Positions 45,332 to 54,563 of a stretch of DNA of 64,000 bases are shown piece after piece; positions within the stretch are counted from its first letter, which is position 1, and each line of letters starts with the position of its first letter. The position numbers and the translations under genes were made by a program. Under the pieces are notes generated by a model. The model was not told where the DNA came from. It searched no databases and saw only the letters and a program-made list of their open reading frames with translations. The DNA is from JABDMH01 sp964428345. Its GTDB lineage: Bacteria > Bacteroidota > Bacteroidia > Chitinophagales > Saprospiraceae. The DNA is taken from the NCBI GenBank assembly GCA_964428345.1, contig CAYRYD010000025.1, positions 18,304 through 82,303 of the forward strand. Direction: 5' to 3'.

Positions 45332-46612
45332 TTAAATTCTGTCGAAACCTGTGTACTTCTGCAATACACCTGGGATATTAACTCCGTCACGATCCTGATT
45401 GTTCTCGAGAAGTGCGGCGACAATTCGCGCCAGGGCCAGGGCACTCCCATTGAGGGTATGGACCAGCTGGGGTTTGCCATCGCCATCGCGAAAACGAAGT
45501 TTCAAACGGTTGCTCTGAAAGGTTTCAAAATTGGAAACCGAGCTCACTTCGAGCCATTTTTTCTGAGCAGCAGAGAATACTTCAAAATCAAAGGTTAGAG
45601 CGGAGGTAAATCCCATATCTCCACCACACAAACGTAAAATGCGATAGGGGAGTTCCAACTTGATGAGCAGTTGTTCTACGTGATTGAGCATTGCATCCAG
45701 GGCCTGGTAGGAGCTGGCAGGATCGGCGATCTGGACAATTTCCACCTTGTCAAACTGATGCACCCGGTTGAGCCCCTTGACATCTGAGCCATACGAACCG
45801 GCTTCCCGCCGGAAGCAGGGCGTATAGCTGGTCAGCTTGACCGGCAAATCGGACTTCTGCAGGATTTCACCACGTAAAAGATTGGTTACCGGAACTTCAG
45901 CGGTCGGAATCAGGTAGAAATTATCTCTTTCTACATGATACATCTGGGCTTCTTTATCGGGTAGCTGACCGGTGGCTCTGGCGGTATCCTCATTGACCAT
46001 GATGGGAGGCATAATTTCCTCATAACCAGCTTTGTCGGCCTCTTCGAGAAAGAAATTGATGAGGGCCCTCTCCAACTTGGCACCTTTCCCCCGAAAAACG
46101 GGAAATCCCGATCCGGCAATTTTTACACCCAGTTTAAAGTCGATCAGGTTGTACTTTTCGGCAAGGTCCCAATGAGGCAGGGGCTGAAAGCCGGCAAAAT
46201 CCGGTATTGGTCCGGTCCAGTTTTTCACGATCTCGTTATCCTCGGCTCCCTGCCCTGGTTTGACGGAAACGTGAGGAATATTAGGCAACTCCACCAGGTT
46301 TTTTTCCAGATCCAGCCGGATGGCGTCCAGTTCTGTCTCCAGATCCCTGATTTTTGTTTTGTAACCTGCTACCTCACTGCGCAGGGATTCAGCCTTTTCT
46401 TTTTGTCCGGACTGAAAAAGGGTACCGATTTCCCTGGATTTGGTGTTGACCTGGGCCAGGAGCTGATCCAGGCTGGTCTGAACAACCTTTCTACGATCAT
46501 CCAATCCAATAATTTTGTCAACAATTTGCAGGCGTTCTGCGTTATAATTTCGTTTGCGAAGACCTTCAATAGTCCTCTCGCGCTCATGGCGTAAGATGTT
46601 GATTTCCAGCAT
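45332..46612 (-). CDS. serS: Seryl-tRNA synthetase
   Basis: A 426-residue class II enzyme. N-terminal coiled-coil arm (about residues 25-105) binds the long variable arm of tRNA-Ser; motif 2 (FRREAGSYGSDVKGLNRVHQ) and motif 3 (LNGSALALARIVAALLENNQ) form the active site. Normal length and start. It charges tRNA-Ser in the cytosol. Confidence 0.98.
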   Translation of the reverse strand: MLEINILRHERERTIEGLRKRNYNAERLQIVDKIIGLDDRRKVVQTSLDQLLAQVNTKSREIGTLFQSGQKEKAESLRSEVAGYKTKIRDLETELDAIRLDLEKNLVELPNIPHVSVKPGQGAEDNEIVKNWTGPIPDFAGFQPLPHWDLAEKYNLIDFKLGVKIAGSGFPVFRGKGAKLERALINFFLEEADKAGYEEIMPPIMVNEDTARATGQLPDKEAQMYHVERDNFYLIPTAEVPVTNLLRGEILQKSDLPVKLTSYTPCFRREAGSYGSDVKGLNRVHQFDKVEIVQIADPASSYQALDAMLNHVEQLLIKLELPYRILRLCGGDMGFTSALTFDFEVFSAAQKKWLEVSSVSNFETFQSNRLKLRFRDGDGKPQLVHTLNGSALALARIVAALLENNQDRDGVNIPGVLQKYTGFDRI

Positions 46613-46671
46613 TTACCTCGATTTATCGGGTTGGGTGAAACAATAATTAAGTAGATTTCTAGGAATTTTTG

Positions 46672-46679
46672 CAAATATA
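46672..46679 (-). promoter_or_regulatory. -7 element (TATATTTG) before serS
   Basis: On the minus strand TATATTTG matches TAnnTTTG and lies 60 bases before the serS start. The -33 TTG is not clear. Confidence 0.5.
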
Positions 46680-46798
46680 CTGGATCGTATAAAAAATTAA
46701 CTGTATTTTTGCTGAGCCAAAGAAAGGGCCACACCTTACTACTTGCAACTTCGCTATAGTCCTGTGCTTTTTCCTGGATAATAACTTAATCGAACAAG

Positions 46799-46806
46799 TA
46801 CCTTTG
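46799..46806 (+). promoter_or_regulatory. -7 element (TACCTTTG) before rho
   Basis: TACCTTTG matches TAnnTTTG and lies 72 bases before the rho start, leaving a long, AT-rich 5' leader, which could allow autoregulation. No clean -33 TTG. Confidence 0.5.
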
Positions 46807-46878
46807 TTAAGTTGGTTTTTGCTAGTTAATAATTACCTATTACAGCTTTTCATTATTTATTAAACAATTTTAGTGTTG

Positions 46879-48543
46879 ATGTACGATATCCTTCAGTTAA
46901 ATGATATGTTAGTCCCTGAGCTACGCGATGTAGCAGAGCAGCTGGGGGTTAAGGGTCATAAGAAGTTGAATAAACAAGAGCTTATCTATAAGATTCTGGA
47001 TGAGCAGGCTTTGCGTAAACCGGAAAACGGTCAGAAGAAAGAAGATAAGAAAGAAGATCCGAAGTTTGAATTTGACCTGGAAACTGCAAAGACCGGGGAA
47101 AAAGCGGAATCAGGGGAGAAAGAAGAAGAAAAACCGGCTGCCCAGCGTTCCGGCGGTGGTTCACGTAACCGGAAAAGAAGACCAGACCGCAGACCCCGCG
47201 AGCAGGAGGAGCCACGGGAAATATCGCGGGAAGCGTCACGGGACGTGCCTCGGGATGTATCAAGGGAAATGCCACGGCAAGTTCCCGAAGCGATGGTTAG
47301 TGAAGAGCCTTCAAAGGAAAAGGAAGAGTTTGTACCGGTAAAACCGGAACCGGAGAAACGGGAGTTTCAGCAAAGGAGACCTTCGAGACCTGAAGAAAGA
47401 CAGCCTGCTTTTAATGTCGAGCTGGATGGGGTCATTGAAGGAGAAGGAATTCTGGAAATGATGCCCGATGGATATGGATTCCTCCGGTCTTCCGACTATA
47501 ACTACCTCACCTCACCGGATGATATCTATGTATCACCTTCACAGATCAAACTTTTCGGACTGAAGACCGGAGATACGGTGATGGGTGCGATCCGTCCGCC
47601 CAAGGAAGGAGAAAAATATTTTGCGCTTCTGCGGGTATCGCTGATTAACGGACTGGAGCCGGCGGAAATCCGGGAGCGGGTACCTTTTGACTACCTGACC
47701 CCACTGTTTCCGAGGGAGAAATTTAAACTGTTGACTTCTCCCACCGGTAAGGATTATGGAAACCGGATGATCGATCTTTTTGCGCCAATCGGCAAAGGTC
47801 AGCGGGGCCTGATCGTGGCCCAGCCCAAAACGGGAAAGACCTTTTTGCTGAAAGATATTGCCAATGCGATTGCTAAAAATCATCCTGAGTGTTTCCTGAT
47901 AGTGCTTTTGATCGACGAACGCCCGGAAGAGGTCACCGATATGCGTCGCAATGTCAATGGCGAGGTGATAGCATCAACATTTGATGAGCCGGCTGAAAAT
48001 CACGTGCGGGTGGCCGGAATCGTACTGGAAAAAGCTAAGAGACTGGTAGAGTGTGGTCACGATGTAGTGATTTTACTCGATTCGATTACGCGGCTTGCCC
48101 GCGCCTATAATACCGTTGCCCCGGCTAGTGGTAAGGTCTTATCGGGAGGGGTGGAAGCCAATGCCTTGCATAAGCCCAAGAAATTCTTCGGGGCAGCGCG
48201 TAACATTGAAGGAGGTGGTTCATTAACGATCCTGGCTACCGCCCTGATCGATACCGGTTCGAAGATGGATGGCGTTATTTTTGAAGAATTCAAGGGAACG
48301 GGTAACATGGAGCTTCAATTAGACCGGTCGCTTGCCAACAAACGGATGTATCCTGCGATCGATCTACCGAAATCCAGCACCCGGCGGGAAGAACTTCTTC
48401 TGGATAAAGACACCCTTTCCAGGATGTTTATCCTGCGCAATCACCTTGCAGATATGAAGCCGGATGAAGCGATGGAGTTCCTCCGGAAACACATGTTTGG
48501 TACCACGACCAATGAAGAATTTTTAATGTCGATGAACGGGTAA
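46879..48543 (+). CDS. rho: Transcription termination factor Rho
   Basis: From the ATG at 46879 the protein has 554 residues; GTG and TTG just upstream are in frame but less likely. Domains: Rho_N (LNDMLVPELRDVAEQLGV), a charged disordered insertion at about residues 50-180, the RNA-binding cold-shock-like domain (LEMMPDGYGFLRSSDYNYL) and the hexameric ATPase with Walker A AQPKTGKT and the catalytic LLIDERPEEVTDMRR. The insertion contains four-residue repeats (ISRE ASRD VPRD VSRE MPRQ) and is rich in Lys/Glu. Such insertions are known in Bacteroidota Rho. It ends 82 bases before rpmH. Confidence 0.97.
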   Translation: MYDILQLNDMLVPELRDVAEQLGVKGHKKLNKQELIYKILDEQALRKPENGQKKEDKKEDPKFEFDLETAKTGEKAESGEKEEEKPAAQRSGGGSRNRKRRPDRRPREQEEPREISREASRDVPRDVSREMPRQVPEAMVSEEPSKEKEEFVPVKPEPEKREFQQRRPSRPEERQPAFNVELDGVIEGEGILEMMPDGYGFLRSSDYNYLTSPDDIYVSPSQIKLFGLKTGDTVMGAIRPPKEGEKYFALLRVSLINGLEPAEIRERVPFDYLTPLFPREKFKLLTSPTGKDYGNRMIDLFAPIGKGQRGLIVAQPKTGKTFLLKDIANAIAKNHPECFLIVLLIDERPEEVTDMRRNVNGEVIASTFDEPAENHVRVAGIVLEKAKRLVECGHDVVILLDSITRLARAYNTVAPASGKVLSGGVEANALHKPKKFFGAARNIEGGGSLTILATALIDTGSKMDGVIFEEFKGTGNMELQLDRSLANKRMYPAIDLPKSSTRREELLLDKDTLSRMFILRNHLADMKPDEAMEFLRKHMFGTTTNEEFLMSMNG

Positions 48544-48563
48544 AGACAGGAGTAAGATTTCCC

Positions 48564-48593
48564 TTGCAGGAAAGGATAAAATTTATACCTTTG
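48564..48593 (+). promoter_or_regulatory. Promoter of rpmH
   Basis: TTG (48564-48566), 19 bases, TACCTTTG (48586-48593): an exact fit to the Bacteroidota promoter, 33 bases before the rpmH start. It lies just behind the rho stop. Confidence 0.8.
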
Positions 48594-48625
48594 CCGGTCT
48601 TTACTGAGAAAGAAAACATACAGCG

Positions 48626-48781
48626 ATGAAACAGACATTTCAACCATCCAGAAGAAAGCGAAGAAACAAGCACGGATTCAGATCCCGCATGAGTTCGAAA
48701 AATGGCAGAAAAGTCCTTGCTCGTCGACGGGCTAAAGGCCGGTCGAAACTGACGGTCTCCGATGAGAAAAGACTGAAGTAG
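48626..48781 (+). CDS. rpmH: 50S ribosomal protein L34
   Basis: ATG at 48626 to TAG at 48781 encodes 51 residues, starting MKQTFQPSRRKRRNKHGFRS and ending VSDEKRLK. This is the L34 signature (T-x-QPS-x-RKR-x(2)-HGFR-x-RM); the basic protein binds 23S rRNA in the large subunit. It is normally found just before rnpA, as here. The C terminus is a few residues longer than the 44-46 of E. coli, with an acidic tail. Confidence 0.97.
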   Translation: MKQTFQPSRRKRRNKHGFRSRMSSKNGRKVLARRRAKGRSKLTVSDEKRLK

Positions 48782-48814
48782 TCTGCGGTCAGACATCCTG
48801 TAGAAAATAATAGC

Positions 48815-48849
48815 AAGAGAGGTCAGTAGTGTTACTGCCCTCTTTTTTT
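48815..48849 (+). terminator. Rho-independent terminator after rpmH
   Basis: AGAGGTCAGTA (48818-48828) pairs with TACTGCCCTCT (48833-48843) with one mismatch around a GTGT loop, followed by seven T. It would largely separate rpmH from rnpA, or attenuate read-through into it. Confidence 0.8.
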
Positions 48850-49063
48850 ATCAAATTTAATAGACATTCGGATGCCTCTGAGCAACCTGAGGGCACCTCA
48901 AAAACCCCGGTCAATGGTCAACCGCTTCTTACGCGAACCTTCGTTGTCCCATAGTTCACCTGGCTCCGGTCAGGCTACCTTCCTGCCACTGATTTTTAAA
49001 TTTATCTAATTTCAGAGGATTTATGGGTACCCTGAATTTGTTTGACCTTCTGATCCGATAAGT

Positions 49064-49456
49064 GTGAAGCGATTTACCCTGGACAAGAAAAGCCGGCTAA
49101 AACGAGAGAAGTCGATATCGGAAGTCTTTACCCGGGGTAAGACCATCCAGGTCTTTCCTCTCCGGGTTTATTTTACAGCACAGACGGGTCCGGTCGAAGG
49201 AGTACCTGTGAAGGTTGCTTTTGCCGTACCAAGGAAGAATTTCAAAAGAGCGGTTGACCGCAACCGGTTAAAGAGGCAAATGCGGGAAGCTTACCGGCTA
49301 AACCAGTTTTTGTTGAGAGACCGCCTACCGGATAACCAATTGATCCATTTGATATTTCTCTATTTCGTTCGGGAAAAATTGCCGTATCCGGTGATTGAAC
49401 AGGCGGCACAAAAAATTCTGAAGCGTTTAGCTATGGAGTTTCAATCCAATGAATAG
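49064..49456 (+). CDS. rnpA: Ribonuclease P protein component
   Basis: A 130-residue basic protein starting at a GTG. The RNR motif region (FKRAVDRNRLKRQMREAYRL) and the N-terminal KKSRLKREKSISEVFTRGK are the family's marks. With the RNase P RNA it removes 5' leaders from tRNA precursors. It lies 282 bases after rpmH, behind a terminator, and the next gene starts within its last 8 bases. Confidence 0.95.
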   Translation: MKRFTLDKKSRLKREKSISEVFTRGKTIQVFPLRVYFTAQTGPVEGVPVKVAFAVPRKNFKRAVDRNRLKRQMREAYRLNQFLLRDRLPDNQLIHLIFLYFVREKLPYPVIEQAAQKILKRLAMEFQSNE

Positions 49457-49958
49457 ACTGCTGATCATCTTCGTTCTTTTTCTTTCACTCATCCCTTGTT
49501 ATGGCCAGAAGGCTTTGCTCCTCGAGAGAAATGGCACCTACAAAACCATAAAGTTCTTTACGGGCGAGACCCTGATCTACAAGTTGAAAAGCGATCGCAG
49601 GCATTGGCTCGAAGAGGTTATCGTCGATCTGGATCTGGAATCCGGATATATCCTTTTTGAAAATCGCACCGTTCCGGTCGATGCCATCTACGCCATTCAG
49701 ATCAGGGATGGCGGAAGGTTGGCACGTAAAGTGTCGGCGATCCTCACTACTTTCAGTTATTCGTGGGGCTTTTGGACTCTGGTGTCTCTCGGTTTTGGCG
49801 AAAAGTTGACGGCGGGCACCATAGGCATCGGTGTGGGGTCTTTCCTCGCCGGAAAACTGCTCAAGCTGGCCTTTTTTAAAACCTATGTATTCAATAAACG
49901 AAAAAGGTTACGGCTCATTGATCTTACCTTTTATGAGCTCAGGCCGGGTCGTACCTGA
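49449..49958 (+). CDS. Exported/membrane protein of unknown function downstream of rnpA
   Basis: 169 residues with a signal peptide (IIFVLFLSLIPCYGQ), then a short beta-rich part (YKTIKFFTGETLIYKLKSD; RTVPVDAIYAIQIRDGG) and two hydrophobic segments (about residues 96-140), ending in a basic tail. I do not know a name for it; the early GxxKxIxFxxGExIxxKLKxD pattern recurs in small Bacteroidota proteins. It overlaps rnpA by 8 bases and meets the convergent aroQ with no gap. Confidence 0.7.
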   Translation: MNRLLIIFVLFLSLIPCYGQKALLLERNGTYKTIKFFTGETLIYKLKSDRRHWLEEVIVDLDLESGYILFENRTVPVDAIYAIQIRDGGRLARKVSAILTTFSYSWGFWTLVSLGFGEKLTAGTIGIGVGSFLAGKLLKLAFFKTYVFNKRKRLRLIDLTFYELRPGRT

Positions 49959-50405
49959 TCAGATCGGGCTGCTGAGGTCAATCCGGTTTAACAAATAGTC
50001 AACGGCCAGACGGTAACCGTCCAGACCCAGACCGGCGATGCTTCCTACCGCTTTAGATACGGTCAGAGACTTACTCCGGAAAGCTTCACGGGCATAAACA
50101 TTGGAAATATGCACTTCTACTACCGGAGTCGTAATGGCAGCCAGGGCATCGGCAATGGCCACCGAGGTGTGGGTATAAGCACCGCCGTTGAACACAATCC
50201 CATCAAAATCAAAACCCACTTCATGAATCTTGTCAATAATGGCTCCTTCGTGATTGGACTGGAAATAGACGAGATCTACCTTTTTGCTGTAGTGCTCACA
50301 AAGGATCTGAAAATAATGGTCGAAAGACATATTGCCGTAAATGTCTACTTCTCTCCGGCCCAGCAGATTTAGATTGGGTCCATTAATGATGATGATTCGT
50401 TTCAT
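49959..50405 (-). CDS. aroQ: Type II 3-dehydroquinate dehydratase
   Basis: 148 residues, the usual length. Active-site elements: NGPNLNLLGRREVDIYG (Asn, Arg, and the catalytic Tyr after it), FQSNHEGAIIDKIHE, NGGAYTHTSVAI and EVHISNVYAREAFR. It dehydrates 3-dehydroquinate to 3-dehydroshikimate in the shikimate pathway as a cytosolic dodecamer. Confidence 0.97.
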   Translation of the reverse strand: MKRIIIINGPNLNLLGRREVDIYGNMSFDHYFQILCEHYSKKVDLVYFQSNHEGAIIDKIHEVGFDFDGIVFNGGAYTHTSVAIADALAAITTPVVEVHISNVYAREAFRSKSLTVSKAVGSIAGLGLDGYRLAVDYLLNRIDLSSPI

Positions 50406-50496
50406 TCAAGGGTATTCTTTATGCTGTTACGATTTTGCAGCAAAAATGATACTAGTTTTTAATATCTGCCCTGGTTGATAAGAAGATCATTGACAT

Positions 50497-52686
50497 TTAG
50501 TTTGCCATCTCTGATAGAAACATGATTCTCACCAGCTTGATCTCTTCCGGGGTAAAATCATCACCACCCAATTCGGCAATGGCATCTTCAATGGAATCGG
50601 ACTCTGATTCCATAAAATATTCATAAATCTCATCCTTGGCGTCTTCATCGATATTTTCATCGATGTAATAGGCGATGTTGAGTTTCGTACCGGAACTGAC
50701 GATCATGTCCATCTCATCGATCAGTTCGTTCATCGACATGGAAATACTCCGGGCAATATCTTCCAGTGATAATTTCCGGTCAACTCCCTGAATAATAGAA
50801 ACCTTTGATTTTGATCGGTTGGCAACCGATTTTACGACGAAATCGGTAGGCCGGTCAATGTCGTTTTCCTCGACATATTGCTTGATCAAATTGATAAAAG
50901 AGGCTCCGTACCGTTTCGCTTTACCTTCGGATACTCCTGAGATCTTTACCATGTCCTCCATGGAGATAGGGTACTGGGTAGCCATATCTTCGAGACTGGG
51001 GTCCTGAAAAACGATGTATGGCGGTACACCCTTTTCTTTGGCTTTGGACTTGCGGAGGTCTTTCAGCATTTTCAAAAGATTTTCATCCAGGGCCATCGCT
51101 TTGCCGACCGGCTGGTCATCTGGCAGATCGGCATAATCCTTATTCAGTGGTATTTGAAAAGGGGTCGGGTGGGCAATGAAGTCTCTCCCCTTCTGAGTCA
51201 GCTTGACAATACCATAGGTCTCAACGTCTTTATAGACAAATCCTTCCAAAATGGCATTTCGATAGACACTTTCCCAAAATACCTTATCCCGGTGCTGACC
51301 TGCTCCAAAGCGCTCGAGTTTATCAAATCCGAAATCTTTGACTTTCTGGTTGGGTTTTCCCTGGAGGTATTCGACCAGCACTTTACCGTGATAATTTTCC
51401 TTCAAATCCTGGGCAGCCTGGAGAGCCAACAGTAATTCTTTTGTTACATCTATTTTTTCCTTGGGGTTTTTGCAATTGTCACATTGCTTATGGCAGTTTT
51501 CTGTTTCGAATTCTTCACCAAAATAGCGGAGTAAGAATTTCCTGCGGCAGGAGGCCGTCTCGGCATAGGCCATCATTTCGATCAGTAGCTGCAATCCCAT
51601 TTCTCTCTCAGCGACCGGTTTGTCCCTGAGAAATTTCTCCAGTTTCTGGATGTCTTTTGGAGAGTAGTAGGCAATACAGATGCCTTCCAGGCCGTCTCTA
51701 CCCGCCCGCCCGGTTTCCTGGTAATAATTTTCGATGCTTTTAGGAAAATCATAGTGGATCACAAACCGGACATCGGGTTTGTCGATGCCCATTCCAAAAG
51801 CAATGGTAGCCACAATCACGTCAATTTCTTCCATCAGGAAATCATCCTGGGTTTGTGAACGAACCTTCGCATCCAGCCCGGCGTGGTAAGGAGCGGCTTT
51901 TATACCATTGACCATCAGGGTCGCGGCAAGTTCTTCTGTGGTTTTCCGGGCCTGCACGTAAATAATTCCAGATTTTTTACCGTAGTTTTTGATAAACTGG
52001 ATGATGTTTTTAAACGTATGCTCCTTATCGCTCTTGGGCCTGACCTCATAAAACAGGTTGTCCCGGTTAAAAGAGGACATAAAGCTTTTAACACCATGCA
52101 TATCAAGGTTCTTGACAATGTCGGCTCTGACCTTGGGGGTCGCCGTAGCAGTCAGGGCGATGATGGGTATCCGGTGATCAATTCCGTCGATCATATCGCG
52201 AATGCGCCGGTATTCCGGCCGGAAATCATGACCCCATTCGGAGATACAATGTGCTTCATCAACCGCGACGAAGGATACATTTACCTGGCGGAAAAATTCA
52301 ATATTTTCTTCTTTTGTCAGGGTCTCCGGGGCAACATATAACAGTTTGGTTTTATTGTTTGTGATATCTTCTTTGACCTGCTTAATTTGATTTTTGGTCA
52401 GTGATGAGTTTAAAAAATGGGCAATTTCATCGCTCTGACTGTAACTCCGGATACTATCCACCTGATTTTTCATCAGAGCAATAAGCGGCGATATAATGAT
52501 AGCAGTACCTTCCATCATGATGGCCGGAAGCTGATAACAGAGCGATTTGCCACCACCCGTGGGCATAATTACAAAAGTGTCATCACCATTCAGTACACTC
52601 TCGACAATCTCCTCCTGATTTCCTTTAAATTGGTCAAAGCCAAAATATGTTTGCAGTGCAGACTGCAAATTCAAAACATCTTTCAT
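50497..52686 (-). CDS. recQ: ATP-dependent DNA helicase RecQ
   Basis: 729 residues. Helicase core with Walker A TGGGKSLCYQ, DEAH box VDEAHCISEWGHDFR and motif VI QETGRAGRDG; RQC zinc site with four Cys (CRRKFLLRYFG to CDNC, about residues 382-409); winged helix, HRDC domain at about 540-615; then a 110-residue C-terminal extension found in Bacteroidota RecQ. 3'-5' helicase for recombination and repair. Divergent from kdsD. Confidence 0.96.
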   Translation of the reverse strand: MKDVLNLQSALQTYFGFDQFKGNQEEIVESVLNGDDTFVIMPTGGGKSLCYQLPAIMMEGTAIIISPLIALMKNQVDSIRSYSQSDEIAHFLNSSLTKNQIKQVKEDITNNKTKLLYVAPETLTKEENIEFFRQVNVSFVAVDEAHCISEWGHDFRPEYRRIRDMIDGIDHRIPIIALTATATPKVRADIVKNLDMHGVKSFMSSFNRDNLFYEVRPKSDKEHTFKNIIQFIKNYGKKSGIIYVQARKTTEELAATLMVNGIKAAPYHAGLDAKVRSQTQDDFLMEEIDVIVATIAFGMGIDKPDVRFVIHYDFPKSIENYYQETGRAGRDGLEGICIAYYSPKDIQKLEKFLRDKPVAEREMGLQLLIEMMAYAETASCRRKFLLRYFGEEFETENCHKQCDNCKNPKEKIDVTKELLLALQAAQDLKENYHGKVLVEYLQGKPNQKVKDFGFDKLERFGAGQHRDKVFWESVYRNAILEGFVYKDVETYGIVKLTQKGRDFIAHPTPFQIPLNKDYADLPDDQPVGKAMALDENLLKMLKDLRKSKAKEKGVPPYIVFQDPSLEDMATQYPISMEDMVKISGVSEGKAKRYGASFINLIKQYVEENDIDRPTDFVVKSVANRSKSKVSIIQGVDRKLSLEDIARSISMSMNELIDEMDMIVSSGTKLNIAYYIDENIDEDAKDEIYEYFMESESDSIEDAIAELGGDDFTPEEIKLVRIMFLSEMAN

Positions 52687-52763
52687 GAATGATATTATTT
52701 ACAAAATAAAAGACTGGACAAAAAACACTGATATTACAAAATACAGAATTTGGTTTTGTTCCA

Positions 52764-52797
52764 TTTGGATGAGGGGAATCTGTATCATTTAAATTTA
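52764..52797 (+). promoter_or_regulatory. Likely promoter of kdsD
   Basis: TTTG (52764-52767), 22 bases, TAAATTTA (52790-52797; one mismatch to TAnnTTTG), about 57 bases before the gene. Confidence 0.45.
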
Positions 52798-52853
52798 GCC
52801 AAAATTTCTGAATTACAACTTCTAATTTGTGAAGAATTTTCAACGATAAATTT

Positions 52854-53825
52854 TTGAAAAAAGTTCATTCGCCATCGATGCTGCAGCTGGCTAAAGAGAC
52901 TGTTTTGATGGAAGCCGAAACTCTCGTTAATCTGGCTTCATCCCTTGACCGGGCATTTCTGGATGCCATCAAAATGATTGATCATTGTAAGGGTAAGATC
53001 GTCGTGACCGGAGTAGGAAAAAGTGCTCTGATTGGTCGGAAAATAGTCTCCACATTCAATTCGATCGATGTCGCTTCCTTATTCCTTCACTCCGCTGATG
53101 CCCTTCACGGTGATTTGGGAAGCATTCAACCCAGCGATGTGGTGATCTGCCTTTCCAAGAGCGGCGAAACCCCGGAATTGAAAGCGCTTATTCCACTGAT
53201 TAAAGACAAAGGCAACGCCCTGATTGCGGTTACTGCCCAACCGGCCGGGTTTCTTGCCCGGCAGGTGGAGGTAGCCATCATCACTCCGGTGGAAAGGGAG
53301 GCAGACCCTAATAATCTGGCTCCTACCGCCAGTACCATCGCACAGATGGCAGTCGGTGATGCCATAGCGGTCTGCCTGATGCATTTAAGGGGCTTTCAGG
53401 CAGCCGATTTTGCCATGTTGCATCCCGGCGGTATGCTGGGCAAACAGTTGAACATGTTGGTGAGAGATCTTATTGCTCATCATGAAAGACCAGCAGTGCA
53501 GTTGGATGCCCCGATCGATGAAGTTATCGTCGAAATCAGCTCCAAACGACTGGGTGCAACGGCTGTTCTGGACCATGATCATAATATTCGTGGGATCATT
53601 ACTGATGGAGACCTGCGACGGATGCTCGAACGCAAGACAGATTACCACAAACTCAGTGCCCGGGATATCATGTCTCACCACCCCAAAGTGATCGCATTGG
53701 GTGAAAAGGCAATCAGGGCGTTGGATCAGATCCGTCAGAACAACATAACTCAATTGTTGGTTGTTGATCAAAACCGGTATGTCGGTGTGATTCACATCCA
53801 CGATCTGCTCAAAGAAGGTTTTTGA
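52854..53825 (+). CDS. kdsD: D-arabinose-5-phosphate isomerase (KpsF/GutQ family)
   Basis: 323 residues from a TTG (an ATG at 52878 is the alternative and would give 315). SIS domain with TGVGKSALIGRKIVSTFNS and FLHSADALHGDLG, then two CBS domains (about residues 208-262 and 272-323). It converts ribulose-5-phosphate to arabinose-5-phosphate, the first step to Kdo for lipopolysaccharide. Together with lpxH and the O-antigen ligase the window holds several LPS genes, though not in one operon. Confidence 0.93.
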   Translation: MKKVHSPSMLQLAKETVLMEAETLVNLASSLDRAFLDAIKMIDHCKGKIVVTGVGKSALIGRKIVSTFNSIDVASLFLHSADALHGDLGSIQPSDVVICLSKSGETPELKALIPLIKDKGNALIAVTAQPAGFLARQVEVAIITPVEREADPNNLAPTASTIAQMAVGDAIAVCLMHLRGFQAADFAMLHPGGMLGKQLNMLVRDLIAHHERPAVQLDAPIDEVIVEISSKRLGATAVLDHDHNIRGIITDGDLRRMLERKTDYHKLSARDIMSHHPKVIALGEKAIRALDQIRQNNITQLLVVDQNRYVGVIHIHDLLKEGF

Positions 53826-53888
53826 GGAAGATTATACCGGGAGAAAACATTAGATTAGAATTCCAACAACAATGTTCAGTCAAACAAC

Positions 53889-54563
53889 ATGTTTTTCCCA
53901 ATAGGTGACGACCAGATTAAGGGCGGGGCGTATCCATTTTTCAGCTACACCATTCTGATCCTTAATATCATCGTGTTTTTTTATGAGATCTCTCTGAGCC
54001 CGGAAGATCTTGCTACTTTTCTTCAGGATTTCAGCACCATTCCGGTTTACATTGCCGAAGGACATCACCTGGGTACCCTGGTATCGTCGATGTTTCTGCA
54101 TGGGAGTGTCATCCATCTGCTCAGTAACATGCTCTTCCTCTGGGTTTTTGCCGATAACATTGAAGCAACGATCGGAAACATTCCATTTTTATTCTTCTAT
54201 TTGCTGGGGGGTATCCTGGCCAGCCTGGCGCATGTCTATTTTAACCTGTCGAGCGATGTTCCGAGCCTGGGCGCCAGCGGAGCCATCTCGGCAGTTATTG
54301 GCGCTTATCTGGTCATGTTTCCCCACTCCCGCATCAAGGTTATTATCTTTCTCATCTTTATTCTACGCCGGGTGACCATGACGGCTCTGGCCTTTCTCGG
54401 TATCTGGGTGGCGCTTCAGGTATTCAGCACTTTCCAGAGCAGCATGGGCATGGTTGACAGCAGTGGTGTGGCCTGGTTTGCGCATTTGGGGGGCCTGGGT
54501 TTTGGCCTTCTCCTGGGGCTGTTTTTTCGAAATCAAGCCCGGAAGATGTCATTTATGGAGTGA
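53889..54563 (+). CDS. Rhomboid-family intramembrane serine protease
   Basis: 224 residues with six membrane helices. The catalytic Ser lies in LGASGAISAVIGAY and the catalytic His in FAHLGGLGFGLLLG; HGSVIHLLSNMLFLWVFADN (helix 2, His and Asn) completes the oxyanion site. It cleaves membrane proteins within the inner membrane. Starts 63 bases after kdsD, so may be co-transcribed. Its 3' end overlaps the convergent ligase gene by 15 bases. Confidence 0.92.
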   Translation: MFFPIGDDQIKGGAYPFFSYTILILNIIVFFYEISLSPEDLATFLQDFSTIPVYIAEGHHLGTLVSSMFLHGSVIHLLSNMLFLWVFADNIEATIGNIPFLFFYLLGGILASLAHVYFNLSSDVPSLGASGAISAVIGAYLVMFPHSRIKVIIFLIFILRRVTMTALAFLGIWVALQVFSTFQSSMGMVDSSGVAWFAHLGGLGFGLLLGLFFRNQARKMSFME

